Below, piece by piece: positions 1 through 14,000 of a stretch of DNA of 64,000 nt. Source of the DNA: Sarcocystis neurona (lineage: Eukaryota > Apicomplexa > Conoidasida > Eucoccidiorida > Sarcocystidae); assembly GCA_000727475.1 (NCBI GenBank), contig KL647319.1, positions 170,902-234,901 of the forward strand, written 5' to 3'. The notes beneath the pieces were generated by a model that was not told the origin of the DNA, did not search any database, and saw only the letters and a list, made by a program, of their open reading frames with translations. Every line of letters begins with the position of its first letter. The first letter of the stretch is position 1. Made by a program: the position numbers and the translations under genes.

Positions 1-1550
1 TGTGATATATACGCGGATCAGTTTCCCGTGTACGTGCAGCACGCAGTAAGAAGACCATTCCTGGTGTACGTACATCGCAGATCCACTTTTTTGTGGGTGG
101 GATACCCGTCCCGGTACGCCGCCCCTATCAGTAGACAGTGAATGATTTCTAGGTGCTCTGTGAGAAGTCGTCAAGCGTAACGACTCAACAACCTCAGGTG
201 TACTTGCCTTCTTCGGTTCAACTCTGTTGCCATGACGACGAACAGGTCAATCTTGACTGCTGGTGGAGTCAAGGAGATCTGCAGTTGTTCAGATTCGGCT
301 GCGGTCCCACGGTCAGTACACTATACTAAAGCGTTTCACGTGGACTTGCAGGGCATTTGTTTGCCTCGCCTACCCCTTGTTGTGTGCTTTTGCGATAGAT
401 GTGTACTGCCTACGCTCCAGCGCACGGCGTACATTACGTTTCCTTTGCCGATGTGAGTCAAACGCGCAGTGAAGGCCGCGTTCTACTGTAGGTACACCGC
501 AAATACGGTTTACACGAAGTTAGGGCCTTCTCTTACAGACAAGTAGATAGGAGAATTTCTCGCCATTCCTCATGTCCGCACTGCGTAGCACGCTCCCCCC
601 TTCCTCTGGTGTACGCACAGCGGGACGGCGCGTAGCCACCTCTGACTTACGAACACCTACAATCACACACCAGTTTGCTGTCTGTGTGCGTGCGCTGTGT
701 AGCACTGACAAGATCACCGCTGTGCACATATCGCCAGAGAAACTGTCCGTTTGCGGTCTATGTACACTGAAGCACAGTTAGCCCTCGACGTTATCACGTG
801 GAGTAAACTAGCAACTACCTGTTCGGACTGTGCGTACGACTACAGCGGGAATTTAGGGCGTGCCACAAGGTTTAACAGACTATGTACTGTGTGTAACAGG
901 ATGCTGCTGCATGACCCTTGTGACTGCAACCAGCTGGGAGTAGTGTACGTACGCCGTGCTTTCACCCAGCACGTATGGCGGAATTCAACAAGGCAGTACA
1001 ATACACACTGCAGAAGTAACCGCCTGTAGGTGCGCCACCTCAACAGCTAGCCGCACGGTCTGTGCCTCAATAGATTGCCGTTTCTGGTACAAAGGCACGA
1101 CGCCACCGCAGTATGAGTTTTCTGCTGTACGCACAGCCAACTCCTACGACATTGTTCATCACATTTGTGTGCATCCCTTAATGGATCCAAGAAGGATATG
1201 CCTGTGTGAGTTGTCGTTGCATCCCGCGCGTTCGTTCTTGTTTCTTACGTTCGTGAAAAAACACATTGCTGGGCAACGCCGTGTTACCAGCGGAGTGTTC
1301 CTTATTTTTTCACTTTTTAAAAAACACGTACGCTTTATACCGACGGCATTATACAAGTGTATGGGGATTCTTTACAGAGACAAACATGAAGAAAACTAAG
1401 GTCAACATACACTGCATCTTCTCTTTGATGCACCTAATCTATTTATGTATCCCTGCATATGCGGATACGCTCCGTCAAAAGTATTCCTGCGCATATGTCT
1501 GCCTGTCTTGAGTATAGACTGGTACAGCAGCATAGATGTGACGGCAAAGC
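1..1550. other. repeat-poor island, no convincing gene
   Basis: This stretch lacks the triplet and TATG satellites that fill the neighbouring sequence. The longest open frames are about 150 codons, overlap on both strands and show no domain, signal peptide or plausible splice pattern. Several copies of a GTGTACGYAC-like word occur (near 28, 64, 609, 943 and 1127). It lies just beyond the 3' end of CCT5. It resembles what is described in Eimeria as a feature-poor segment; that label is an inference. Confidence 0.5.
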
Positions 1551-1564
1551 ATGCTGGCGCCCAA

Positions 1565-1618
1565 CTATATATCATTTGGAATGATCACGTCGTCTATCTT
1601 TAAAATCATCTTCACCAC
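1565..1618 (-). CDS. CCT5: CCT5 exon 8, with stop
   Basis: Codes [17 protein letters not shown] and a TAG stop. The sequence [10 protein letters not shown] is the conserved C-terminal strand of CCT epsilon. The acceptor is gattgctcgcag. Confidence 0.92.
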   Translation of the reverse strand: MVKMILKIDDVIIPNDI

Positions 1619-4600
1619 CTGCGAGCAATCGCAGTCGCACCAGAAAGAAGACACACAGCAATATAAACGCAGGCAGCGCGGCGGTAGCGACTGCCGCAGT
1701 GCAAACAAGATGGGAAGGGAGAAGAGCAGCACGCCGTAGCGGCGCAGCACCAGCAGCAGCAGCGGCGAAAACAGCTACCTCACAAGCAGAAAAAGCAGCA
1801 CGACGTCTACGACGTGCAGCAGGAAGAACTCGATCAGGATCGCAGTCGCAGCAGCAGCGTCGGGTCGAGCAGCAGAACAGCAGCAGTAACGACGGTGTAG
1901 CACCAGCAGCAGTTCTTGCACACCCAGCAGGAGACTACCAACCGCAGCAGCAGAGGCACCCGGCGCAGCAGCAGGAAACCTCGCTGCGGGGTCCTCGTCG
2001 CCGAAGAACCAACCGCGCGGGAGGCGAACGAGACACAGCAACACACTTGCAGCAACCGTCGAGCCAAGAAAACGAGACACGCATTAGCAACAGCAGCCGC
2101 GCGAGAAGCGGCAGCGGCGCGAGAAACAGCAATAGCAGGCGAAACAGAGGAGCCTGCGGCAAAGCAGCAAAAACTGACATCAGCTGGGGCAAGAAAACAG
2201 AGAAGCGACAGCGGCAGGAAACACTGCAACGTTTCTTTTCCCCGCCCTCTGTACAGCTACAAGCCCCCAATTATAAATGTATGTATACGTTGAGATTTAA
2301 ATGGACAGTCAGCAGACACACTGCCGTTGATACACCCAAGTATTCTACCTAGAAATATAGCAATAATGTTGTGCCGCATGCGTCGAGCAGACAGTCACCA
2401 GGAAGGACCACGCGCTACAGACAGCAAGTCACTGGCTGCCTGCAGCGTGAAAGACGCTGTCTCACAGGTAAGCGTTGTTGAGCAACGTAACACAGGAATA
2501 CCTGTTCACGTCCAGACGTGAATAATCTTAGATATACACACACAAAGATTTAGCTGTTAATGAAAAATACGTAAATATACAAATTTGTGTGTCTGCCTAG
2601 ACGCGGACACACACAGAGGCACATGCAGACGTACATAGCCAGATATAGAGAGACACACAGATAGAAGACGCAGAGAGACCTACGGATGCATAGACGTGTA
2701 TATACATGCAGCTAGGTGTGGACACATACTGACAGATTTTGGTAAGGACAATATAGATAGATGTGTGCTACAGACAAGGTGGTATAAGCTGGGAGATACA
2801 AACAACTAATGGGGCAGAAAACAATGCAGACTTATAACATACGCACACCAGACAGACACGCGTAGACGTAGAGACAACTGAGAAGGTAACGCTGCGAGCA
2901 GGTAGACCCCATATTCACACACTTGGAGCCACATACATAGATGTAAATAGACAGACACATACATATATTTAGATATATTTGTGTACACGTCGATGTGTAG
3001 ACATCAGAAAGAGAGGAGGCAGATATCCATATTTGGGCAGCACGAGAGACGGAAGCAGCTGGCCACGGACGACGAGATTTATACGACGCCCCACGTAGTA
3101 CGTGAGGACAAAGAAATATGGACAAACAAGAAATTGTGGAAATTTACACATGCGTCGGTGTGAAGCCGCATCCACGCCAGAGACGCACACCGAGACACAG
3201 ACGTCCACAAAGAGAAGGCGAAAAAGAGAGGGGGAGAGGAGGGGGGCGGGGAAAAGAAAAGTACAGATGGATAGAGAAAGACAGGCACACATACGAAACA
3301 CGCAAAGGAAAACAGGTACCTCCTCACATCATATCCGCATATTTGTTTTTATACATTTTTTCTGTGTATCCATACATATCCATGTATGTATATATTCTAT
3401 GGGAGCGTGTATGTAGACACATACATCATATATGCTTCTGACTGTATATGTGCAAAATAAATGTAGAGAAGAGGCGTTGAAGCGTGAGGCACACACGTAC
3501 TGGTAGAGATAGATGCATCTGGAAAGACGAAAGAAGGGAAAAAGAAGGAGCAGGCGCGAGGAGGCGAAGAGAAGGCGAAGAAGCAGCAAACGGACGGAAG
3601 GAAGAGAGGACCAGGAAGGGAAGAAGGAGGAGAAGTCGAGTGAAGAGGGCAGCAAGCAAGAGAGAAGATAAGAACACACAGAAATATGAAAAAGCAGAAG
3701 ATGAAAATGGAAGGAGAGGGGGAGAGGAAGAGGCCCAAAAGGGAAAAGACGAAGAGGAGCGGAGGAGAGAAAGAAGAAGAGCAGGTCCTCACTTGGGCAG
3801 CGAGAAGAATTTGGTTGACCTTCGAAGAAAACGACTCAAGAACGTTTTGCTTGAGCATATCCCTCGTCCCCTGCAGCAGCAGCAACAGCAGCAGGAAACG
3901 CAACAGCAGCAGCAACAGCAGCAACGGTAGCAGCAGCAGGAACAGCAGCACCAGTAGCAGCAGCAGGAACAGCAGCAAGAGCAGCATGCGCAGTAAAGTT
4001 TTCTCTTCTGAAGAAACGACAGAAGACGTTCTCTTGAGCTTAGTGAAGTATATTCGTCTTCATTACTATCATTGTTTATGGATTTTATCCGCTTGTTCTC
4101 CTCAGGACTACCCACGAATCTGGGAGACACGGAAGCGCCTACATCCACCTTTCCTGTTTCCTTTCCCTGTTCGCTGTGGCAGCTCCATCATGTGGCGGCA
4201 CCATTTCCTTCTATCTTTCCTTATAACAGGTGTCTGTCCTCATCAAAAAGAGCAGCAGGTCTGCAGAGGGACTACAGCTAGCCAGAAGACGCTGGCCGAG
4301 TGTGATGGAAGCAGCAGGGCAAAGCAGCTTTTCTTCTCTAGCGCGAAGAAAGATGCGCACAAAGGCAGAGAGACACACACAAAGAAAATAAAGACAGAAA
4401 GAAGAGGGGGAGATAGAAAGAGACAGATCCAATAGAGAGAAAACAGGAGAAAGGAAGGGACATATATATATATATATATATATATGGAAATGCTGGAATT
4501 CTGCAAACAGAGAGGCACGGAGAGGAAGGCATATATTCACTGAGAGGGACAGACAGAAATGTGTACGAACATGGAAACACACAGAGAAAGAACGAGGAAG

Positions 4601-5037
4601 AAAGACAAATGTGTAACTGTATAAATTTGACAAATGCGTAGACACACACGTATACAGACACAGAGCCATTGAATCACACATACAGAGAGGCACACGAGGC
4701 ACACACTCACATACGTATATATATATATATATAGATGAAGACGTAGATACATGCATGCAGAGAGGAAGGATAGTATACATATCTATATAGGTGTAGACAC
4801 GAAGATATGGGAGCACATATATACGTATACATATACAAGGAGAGAAATATATATATGTATATTTGCACCTGCACATATATACATGGGTAGCAGAAAACAG
4901 AGAAGTCCATTTCCATAGGGAGGAAAATCAGACCCATGGTCACGCATCTCTGTCACAAAAACTACCCTACCACATGTTTCTTTGCGCCTCTCTAATAACA
5001 AACACGTATCTGCACCTATACATATATGTAGAGATAC

Positions 5038-5084
<47 letters not shown>

Positions 5085-8000
5085 CATCCATATACATATA
5101 TATATACATTATGTAGAGAGCTGCTTCTCTCTCTTTCTCTCTCTGTCTCTGTATACATATATAAATGTGTGTAGAGCTGCTTCTCTCTATGTATATACAT
5201 ATATATATGTACGTACACATATATATGTATGTATTTGTATACAGATGTCTGTTGGAGTGCGAGAGAGAACTGCTGCAACAGTGTGAGACACGACAATTTC
5301 CGTTTCTTCGTTTCTCTCCTCTTCTCTCCGGATCTTTTCTTTTTATCTTCTTCATCGTCCCCCTTCATCTTCCTCTCCTCTCTCTTCTCCCTTTTCTTTC
5401 TAGTCTCTCCCTGTTTCCCCGTCTCCCTGTCTCCCCGTCTCCCTGTCTCCCCGTCTCCCTGTCTCCGCCCCTATCGCGCCCCTCCCCCCCTCCCGCAGTT
5501 CCTTCGCTCTGCTCCCTTCCTCTGTCTCTGTCCCCCTTTCTTTTGTCCTCACTTTTTGCATGCAGTCCAGGCCGAAGTAGGGGTAGTTTTGAGTGACTTG
5601 GAGACTTTTGACCTTCTGCACTTCTTCGATCGCATGCAACCCGCAGTTGTCGGCGAGAGCCTCTGCAACGCTAGACAGCGCGTCAGCAAAGGCTCGGACG
5701 GAGAACTGCTCGACGCCAGCAATTTTGTCGGCCGCCGCTTCTACTGCGATTGCCGCGCAGAGTTCTGCGGCTCCTCCTCCACCAACCACCCGCGGGTCGC
5801 GCAGCAAATTTCTCACCACGCACAAGGCGTCATGCATGCACCGCTCTGCCTCAGCAACGACCATCTGATTGCCCGCACAAACGACGACCGTCACGGCTTT
5901 AGCTGTCTTCCCGCAGCCTGCAGCCACCCCACACCGCAGCCCGCATGCGCGACAGCAGGGAAGGGGCGGGGGGGGGTAGACACACATATCAGAGGAGACG
6001 GCGAGAAGAGATATGTGGAGACGGAGACGACTTTCCTCGAAAAAGCAGAGAAAAGTGGAAGTCTGCAGCGGAGGGGCCGGAGGAAGGAAACGCATGCCAA
6101 AGGGAAAAGACAGAGGAGACACACAGACGAGTTTCTAAAAGGTCCGCCTCTGCAGAATAGAAAAAGTCTGCAGCCGAAAAAGAGAAGAAAGTGCCGAAAT
6201 AAATGATTTGTGAAAAACAAACAACAGGACGAGAAATCTACGACGTGAAGAATGAAGCAGCTATCCATACACGTTTGTATGTATGTATATGTGGACATAA
6301 ATATGGAAATTCCTACATATATATATATATGTGTACAAGACTATTATTAGTACACATACACATATATATGTGTATTTGTATGCCCGTACTTATATACGTA
6401 TGTATGAAAATATGTGCATAAATCAACGTGCGTGTATGTATATGTATGTAATAACTACTCGTACATATATGTGTATGTTTGTATGCACATATGTATATAT
6501 ATATAGCATTTTACTCACATATATATATATATGTATACACGTACGTATGTAAACGAGTGTATATATACGTGTATAATTACTCATATGCAGATACACAGAT
6601 AGGTATACATACGCCACGTGATGGTGGGAAAGTGATTTGTGTGAAGGACGTACCTTCGATAACAACAAATTTTTCTCCCATTGTCCCGGAGGAGATTTCT
6701 CTAACAGCAGCAGCTGTGCCAAGTTTTTCCTTCGACAGTTCCTCCCACCGCGGAACAATGCGACCCCCTGTTGCAATAGCGACCATCTCCAGCTCCGCGC
6801 CGCCTACCCAGCGTATTGCGGGCAGAGACTCGTGGAGCAGCAGGTGGTTCGCTTCATCGTCGAAACCCCACTGACAAATAACCTGCCCACACATGCGAAG
6901 AGAATCCGCGGGTGGGTATACACACATGCACACGAACACCGCGTGGCCTTTGCGCAGAGAGGGGGGCTCGACGTCTGGACGGGGTGGGGGGGACCTCGGC
7001 AGTCGGCGGCGCGGAGGAGACACACACACACGGAGAGAGGAGGGGAGACGAGACACGGAGACAACGCGTTACGAATACAGAACGGAGGGAGACACGGGGA
7101 CAGAGACAGACAAACCGAGACAGAAATAGACGGAAGAAGAGAGACGGGGACGGCGACAGATAGAGACAGATTTACATACATTTGTTGCATATATTTGTGT
7201 TGGACCAGGACGCGGGAGGCGAAGGAAATACAGACACACGGAGAGAAACACTGAGAAGAAGAGAGAAAGACTCGTACACACATACTTTAAAAGAATACAC
7301 GAAAAGCAGGAAACACAGAGAGACGGAGGGATATTTATATATATAGATATATTTATATTAAGCGACTACGTATGTGTGTGTGCGTATATATGCATTTGCA
7401 TATATATGTATGTGAACAGAAGGAAAGTGAGAGAGAGATGGACACACAGAGTTAGAAACACGAGCAGGGGGGGGAACTGTCTACGACCCCGTAGACAGAC
7501 AGATAAACTCTGGTATAAGTCAATATTGATAAGACAGAAAAAGAAGGGAGCATGGAGTAGATAACAGACGTGAAACCTTCTCCACAGCAGAGATGAGAAG
7601 ACAGTAATCCCTGTGCACGTCTATATATATGGGTGTGTGTATGTGCGTTTATACATTTATGTGTGACACATATAATACAGATTGTATGTGCTTGTAGTAG
7701 GTGGATCTACAGCGTATATATACGGATGTGAAATAGATAGGAAGACGTGAGACGGAGGGGAAAAGAAGAAGGAAAGTGCTGCGTTCTAGGGGAGAACGTC
7801 GACGTGGCTGGCTAGCCACGTTCAACGAGAGAAGAGGAGAACAAAGGAGAAAGAGGAAGACTAGAAAATATGAAAAAGAAGAGGAAAGCCTCGGCAAAAC
7901 AAAGGGAGGAAGGGAGTCACGAAAAGGAATTATGAAAGAAAGGCAGAAAAGAAGGGAAGCTACGAAGCAGCAAATGAGAAAACACAGAGAAGGGGTGAAT

Positions 8001-11000
8001 GGACCCCCTGCAGCAGCAGCAGCCACGGCCGAGAGGAAAGCGACAGATGAGTATGGCGGGGAAAAAGACGAGAAAGGAAAGAAGAGAGTACAGAGACGAG
8101 ACACAGAAAAGAGGACAGAGAAGGAAAGCGAAGAAAGGAGAAGAAAAAGCGGAGACGAGACAAGAAGAAGTGGAGACGGGAGGAGGACGAACAAGTAGAG
8201 ATACGTACAAGAGAGGCCGGGTCGAGAGCAGAAGAAGAGGAAGACTCCAGGAAGATAGGGACATACAAAAAATAGAGAAGAAAACGCGGCTGACAAGTGT
8301 GCGTCTCAAATTTGTGTCTCTATCCCTCTGCATGTGTTCGTGTATGTGTGTGAATCTACAGGTGATCCAACGATAGTGAAACAAAAGAGAACACAGAAAT
8401 CCACGTTTTCCTGCGATACGCATCAATCGGCCACCTCGACGCGCATCTGCGCACCTCAAAAATCCACTTTTTGCCGCATACACGCTCAACCATCGCACAA
8501 ACATCCCGTTACACACATTAACTTCTCACCTAAACATATATACACACATATATATACATATACGCATATATATACATATATGTATACATACATATGGATA
8601 CTGGTATATGTTGCATATATACATTTACAGACGCGTACACACAAAATTTTCATCTGAAAATCCATACGTATACATACGTGTATACGTATATATATAGAGA
8701 GAAAGATACATATATATATATATATATATATGCATATACGTTGCATATGTACATCCATTTAAACAGGAAAAATGAGGAAAACTGCCTGAATATTCATATC
8801 TCTCTCTATATATGAGTATGTACGTCGAATATGTGGAGTCAAATTGTTGACTATTCAAAGTGCCTGCTTTGCTGCGGGTGCCACGGTTTTCCTGCGATGG
8901 TGGAACAGTTTTTCTGAAGAGAGACAGGTACTCGAGCTCCGGTGGCCATTATATATGTGTAGATAGATGCATATAGATAAATATAGATAGATACGGACAG
9001 ATAGATATAGATACACATAGATGGATAGATATAGATAGATAGACTGGGAAAATGTACATAGATTGGTGCAGATACATGGATATAGGTAGATACAGACGGA
9101 TAGGTATAGACAAATATAGATAGACAGATAAAGATTGATGGACGCGGATGGACAGATATAGATAGATATAGATACAGGTAGACAGATATACATATAGATA
9201 GATATAGATAAAGATAGATAAACATGTATGGATAAATATAGAAAGATATAGATAGAGATAGGTACATAGATATAGATAGATATAGACACAGATAAATAAA
9301 GATAGATAGGTAGAGAAGGACATAGATAGATATATAGATAGATATTGATAGATATAGATATAGATAAATACAGGTAGATAGATATATGTTGATAGATAGA
9401 TATAGATACAGATAAGTATCAATTGATAGATATAGATGTAGACAGATACAGATAGATATAGATATAGATAAATATAGATAGATACATACAGGACATAGAT
9501 AGATATAGACAGATATAGATAGACAGGTAGATAGATAGATATATCTTGCACGTGTATATGCGTTTACACACAGAAGTCTCACCTAAATACTCTTGTACAT
9601 GTATATATGCCCAGAATCCTATGTATATTTACATATATATTTATATATACAGATAGGTATATATACAGATATGAATATACAGTGTACATATACAACCAGT
9701 TACACATATATAAATATATTTGTGTTGCCTTCTAACGCGTGCTTCTACCTACTACCCGAGCAAGTATATATATGTGGACACGCACGCAGGATTTCCTTCA
9801 CGTGCGTATATACATATATATATATATATATGCACACGCATATATCTACACATATATACATATATATATATGTACATACATATTTTTAGGTTTCTAAGGC
9901 ATACATTTACGTAATACGAGTATATACATGTATGTGCGTACTAGGAAATTTCAGACGAGCACATATATGTATGTTAAGTGGTACCTATATGGAAGACCCG
10001 TACGTACGTTTATGTATGTCCACAGAAACGCGGGAGTTTTCTTTTTTCGTGAGTATAAACAGATGTCTGACAAGAGATGTAGACAGATATATACACGTAT
10101 GTGTATTTATTGAATATCGACGCATGGACTTCACAGAGAGAGTAACATAGCGAGAGAAATGCAAATACCCATGAATGTATGTATATATATATGTATATCC
10201 CCTCCATATATACATACACATATATATATATCCCCTCAACACATATATATATGTATATATCCCCTCAACATATACATACATATGTATGAGGTGTCGGGTC
10301 AAGTGGGACTTGTGTTGGGAGAAAGGAAGAGAGAGAATGACTTTGTGGACCGGTGGTGAGTCTCGCATTTCGTATTGTTATCCAGCGAAATTCAGAAATA
10401 GATCTTCATTCGTATTTGCTTCTGTGTGCGTTTCTGGGAGACTGCAGATACGCCGCAGGGGGTACCCACGCAAGAAACGACATGCGCTGTCGTCGAGCTG
10501 GTGGAGAGATGCAGCGAAGAAGAAGTGCGGGAAACGGTGGTGAACAAAGACAGGGAGAGAAGTACAAAGAGAAAAGAAAAAGAGCAGGAGAAAAAAGACC
10601 GAAGAAAGGGAGAGAACGGGCACGCGTAGCGACGAAGCAAAAGGGAGACACAGAGAAACAGAGAGACACAAAGGAGACAGAAAGGGCGGAAAGGAGACGA
10701 ACAGCGCCAGAGACGGAGACACAGAGAAGCAGAGAGACAGGAGGTTGAGCAGAGACGGAGACGGAGAGGGGGACACAGAGGGGGAGACAGGAGGATGAGC
10801 AGGGGCGGAGACAGGGAGGGAGAGACAGGGACAGAGGGGAAGACAGGAGGATGAGCCGGGCCGGAGACAGAGAAAGACGGGGGTACCGAAGACGACGGAG
10901 AGAAGAAGAAACAGGAGGATGGACTGCCCAACATGCGCGCAGAGGAAGACAAAGAGAAAAAAAAGACAAAGAAAAAGAGAGAGACACAGAGAGACAGGGA

Positions 11001-14000
11001 GACATGCAGAGACAGGGAGGCACGGAGAGAGACAGCGAGACGGAGAGAAGAACATATGGGCAGAGGGAGACAGAGAGAGAGGAAGGGAGACAGGGAGACG
11101 GGGGGACATGGAGACAGAGAGACATGGAGACAGGAAGGCATGGAGACAGGGAGACAGAGAGAAGAACATATGGGCAGGTGTTGTGTCTGTGGATGATTGC
11201 AGGGATGAAATGGACGTCTTTTTGGGCGGGTGTGACGCATCAAAGTAGCGCGTCGCTTTGTCTTTTCGATTTCCGTCTCCGCTTCTTTGGCCCTTTCCTT
11301 CTTTTTCTCTTTTCCGTGCCTTTCCCTTCTCCTGTCTCGCTCGTCGCGGTGTGCGTCCCCCTCCTCCCCACGCGTTCTCTGCGTCTTTTGTCTCTTCATC
11401 GTCTCGCTTTCTTGTCTTCCGCTCCCCCCCCCCCCCGCCTTTCCTCTCAAATCTTCCCCTCCTCTTTCTGCTGCTGAGACTTACAACGTTCGCGCCGGCT
11501 TCTTTGACTTTGTTCACCATGTCAGAGAAATACTTTTGCTCGGCGAGCTGCAGTTTTTTGTAGTCTTCGACCGAGCGAATGTCCAGCTTGTGTTTTGTCT
11601 TCGGCTTCGGGGGCTCAAATGGACACGTCAGAATGGCAATTTTGGCGTCGGTGATTTCCTTCTGCATCTGTGAGTGGCTGAATTCTTTGTGAAGCACCAC
11701 TCCCTGCAAAAGTCGGGTCTCTTCCAGCAGCGCCCCGGCTTTCCCGTCCACCTTGAAAGAAAACAGCAGCAGCAAAATCGCACGAGAAACACACTCCCCC
11801 GCCGTCACATAAGACACACACCCTTTCCCCCTCCTCCTACCCCAGCGCTGCCAGCAAAATATATGTATGTATATACAGGGCCACGCAAGTGCAAGAGGGC
11901 TATCACATAGACAGACACACACAGGTGCATGTACAATGAATATTTACACATTTGTAGAGAAAGTGAAAGAAGGCAGAGAGAGAGACTGACAGAAAAGAGA
12001 GAGAGACAAAAAGTGTTGGTAGACATCGATATTTGTAGGGGATGAGACATAAACAGAGAGACAGAGGGGAAAAGAGAAGGGGAAAGGACAGAGGAAGACA
12101 TAAAAAGACAAAAAGTATCGGTAGACACCGATATATGTAGGGGATGAGACAAACCTATATATAAATGTGTAGAGAGAGAAAGTAAGTGGAAGGACAGTGC
12201 GGGGGCAACGGGCAGGGACAGGCAGTCCTGGTGAACACCAATGTATGTAGGGTGAAATAGATATATATACACATATATGTACGCATATATTTTTAGAGAG
12301 ATAGAAGAAGGAAGGGGAGAATGACAGAAGAAGACAGAGAGGGATAGAAAGTGGTAGTAGACGCCAACGAGACACATATACGTATATAGGGAAAGCACGT
12401 GAAAAGACAGTGGGCAACAAAGGGAGAGAAACTGCTGGTAGACACGAATTTATGTAACGTGAAACTGGCAGACGAAGAGAGACGCAGAGACGCACAAAAA
12501 GAGTGATAGTGCGGGGAGTACGAAAGTTTTCAACGGCTTTTCCAGGTCAGGAAACTCTTCTTCGTGGCAAGAGAGCGACGAAAGTAAACGCGCCTACGCG
12601 GTGGAAGAAGAAAACAGAGAAATCTCCACCAGCACATCCCCTCCACATACGCAGCCCCGCACACCTTCGGCCAGAGACGCGCAAAGTGTTTTTCAAAATT
12701 TGGCGAGGAAGGAAAAGAAGGAGACATGGAGACACAGAGGGGGATGGAGAGACGAAGGGGAAGTACAATTCTTACTTTGAGCAAGTCAAAATTAACGTCT
12801 CCCCGTTCTCGATCAGCGACGCTCAGAACCGCCTGTACGCAGACTTCGGCAAGATGTCGTTGCTGACTACTTACAACTTTACTCCCGAGGGCCGTTGCTG
12901 CGGCGTGTACCCTACAAGAAAAAGGCAGCAGCAGTTCAACAGCAATACACTAACGCAGAGGAGCAACAGCAGCAACAGAGAAGAAGCAGTCGCTGCCCTG
13001 CAGCAGAGGAAGAACATCAGCAGACCGACAGCGAAAGAAAAGCAGCGAGAGCAGCAGCAGCAGTCTCGCCCAGGAGGAGAGGCGGAGGAGGAGCAGCAGC
13101 AGCAGATGAACGGCTACCTATCAGTTGGGGGAGCACGAGCAACGCAGACATCGCGGGGAGATACACACGACAGCAGAGCAGCAGTCGAAGCAAGAGGAGG
13201 AGGACCAAGAGCAACGGCGACAGCAAACGCAGCTGCAACAGAAAAAGCAACAGTACCAGGCACAGCAACAACCGCACCACGCACAGCAACAGCAGCACCA
13301 CGCACAGCAACAGCAGCAGCAACACCAACAGCAGCAGCAAGAGCAGCAGCAGCAAGAGCAGCAGCAGGAAGAGCAGCAACAAGACCCGCCGGAAAAACAG
13401 AAGATGGACTTCCTGTCAACAGGACGCTGTGTGGGGCTTCTGAACGGGAAGGGGAGCGCATGAGCAGCACCCGATCGCAGCCTGTCGCAGGTATGTGGGA
13501 GCAGCGAAAATGTACAGGAGCGGCCAGGAGAAGGAGGAAGATTCTCACAAAGAGTCCGAGAAGAAGAGAAGCAAAAAATGGAGAGGAAGGACGAACGGAA
13601 GAGAGGGCGGCGCGGAGAAAGACAGAGACGCAGCGACACAGAGACGGCTACCTACACAGAGACGGCGACACAGAGACAGCAAACAGCACAAAAGGAGAGA
13701 TACAAGAGAAATGACGACGGCCTACAACAAATCTCTATCCTTGCCGTATACATCTTTGCTGATGACAATTTCTTCGAGACGGGCAACAGCAATTTGAGAA
13801 GCTTTTTCATAGCCGTCTGCAATTTTGAGCGGATGCAGTCCCTTCTCCAGGAGGAAGAGAGCGTTGCTCAGCAAAGCACCGGCCAAGACAACAACGCCCG
13901 TCGTTCCATCGCCAATTTCCGCGTCCTGCGACTGCGACAATTCCACCAGCAGCCGCGCGCACTGGTGCTCCACCTGGAAAACATACCCACGTCGACGCAG

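Noticed and set aside
8851..9582. 243-codon Tyr/Ile/Leu/Ser-rich minus-strand frame resembling a membrane protein
   Set aside because: It is the direct translation of the GATA array.
10378..11922. 514-codon minus-strand open frame
   Set aside because: Only 11751-11485 within it matches CCT5. The rest is Ser/Leu/Pro-rich translation of the GAGACAG minisatellite.
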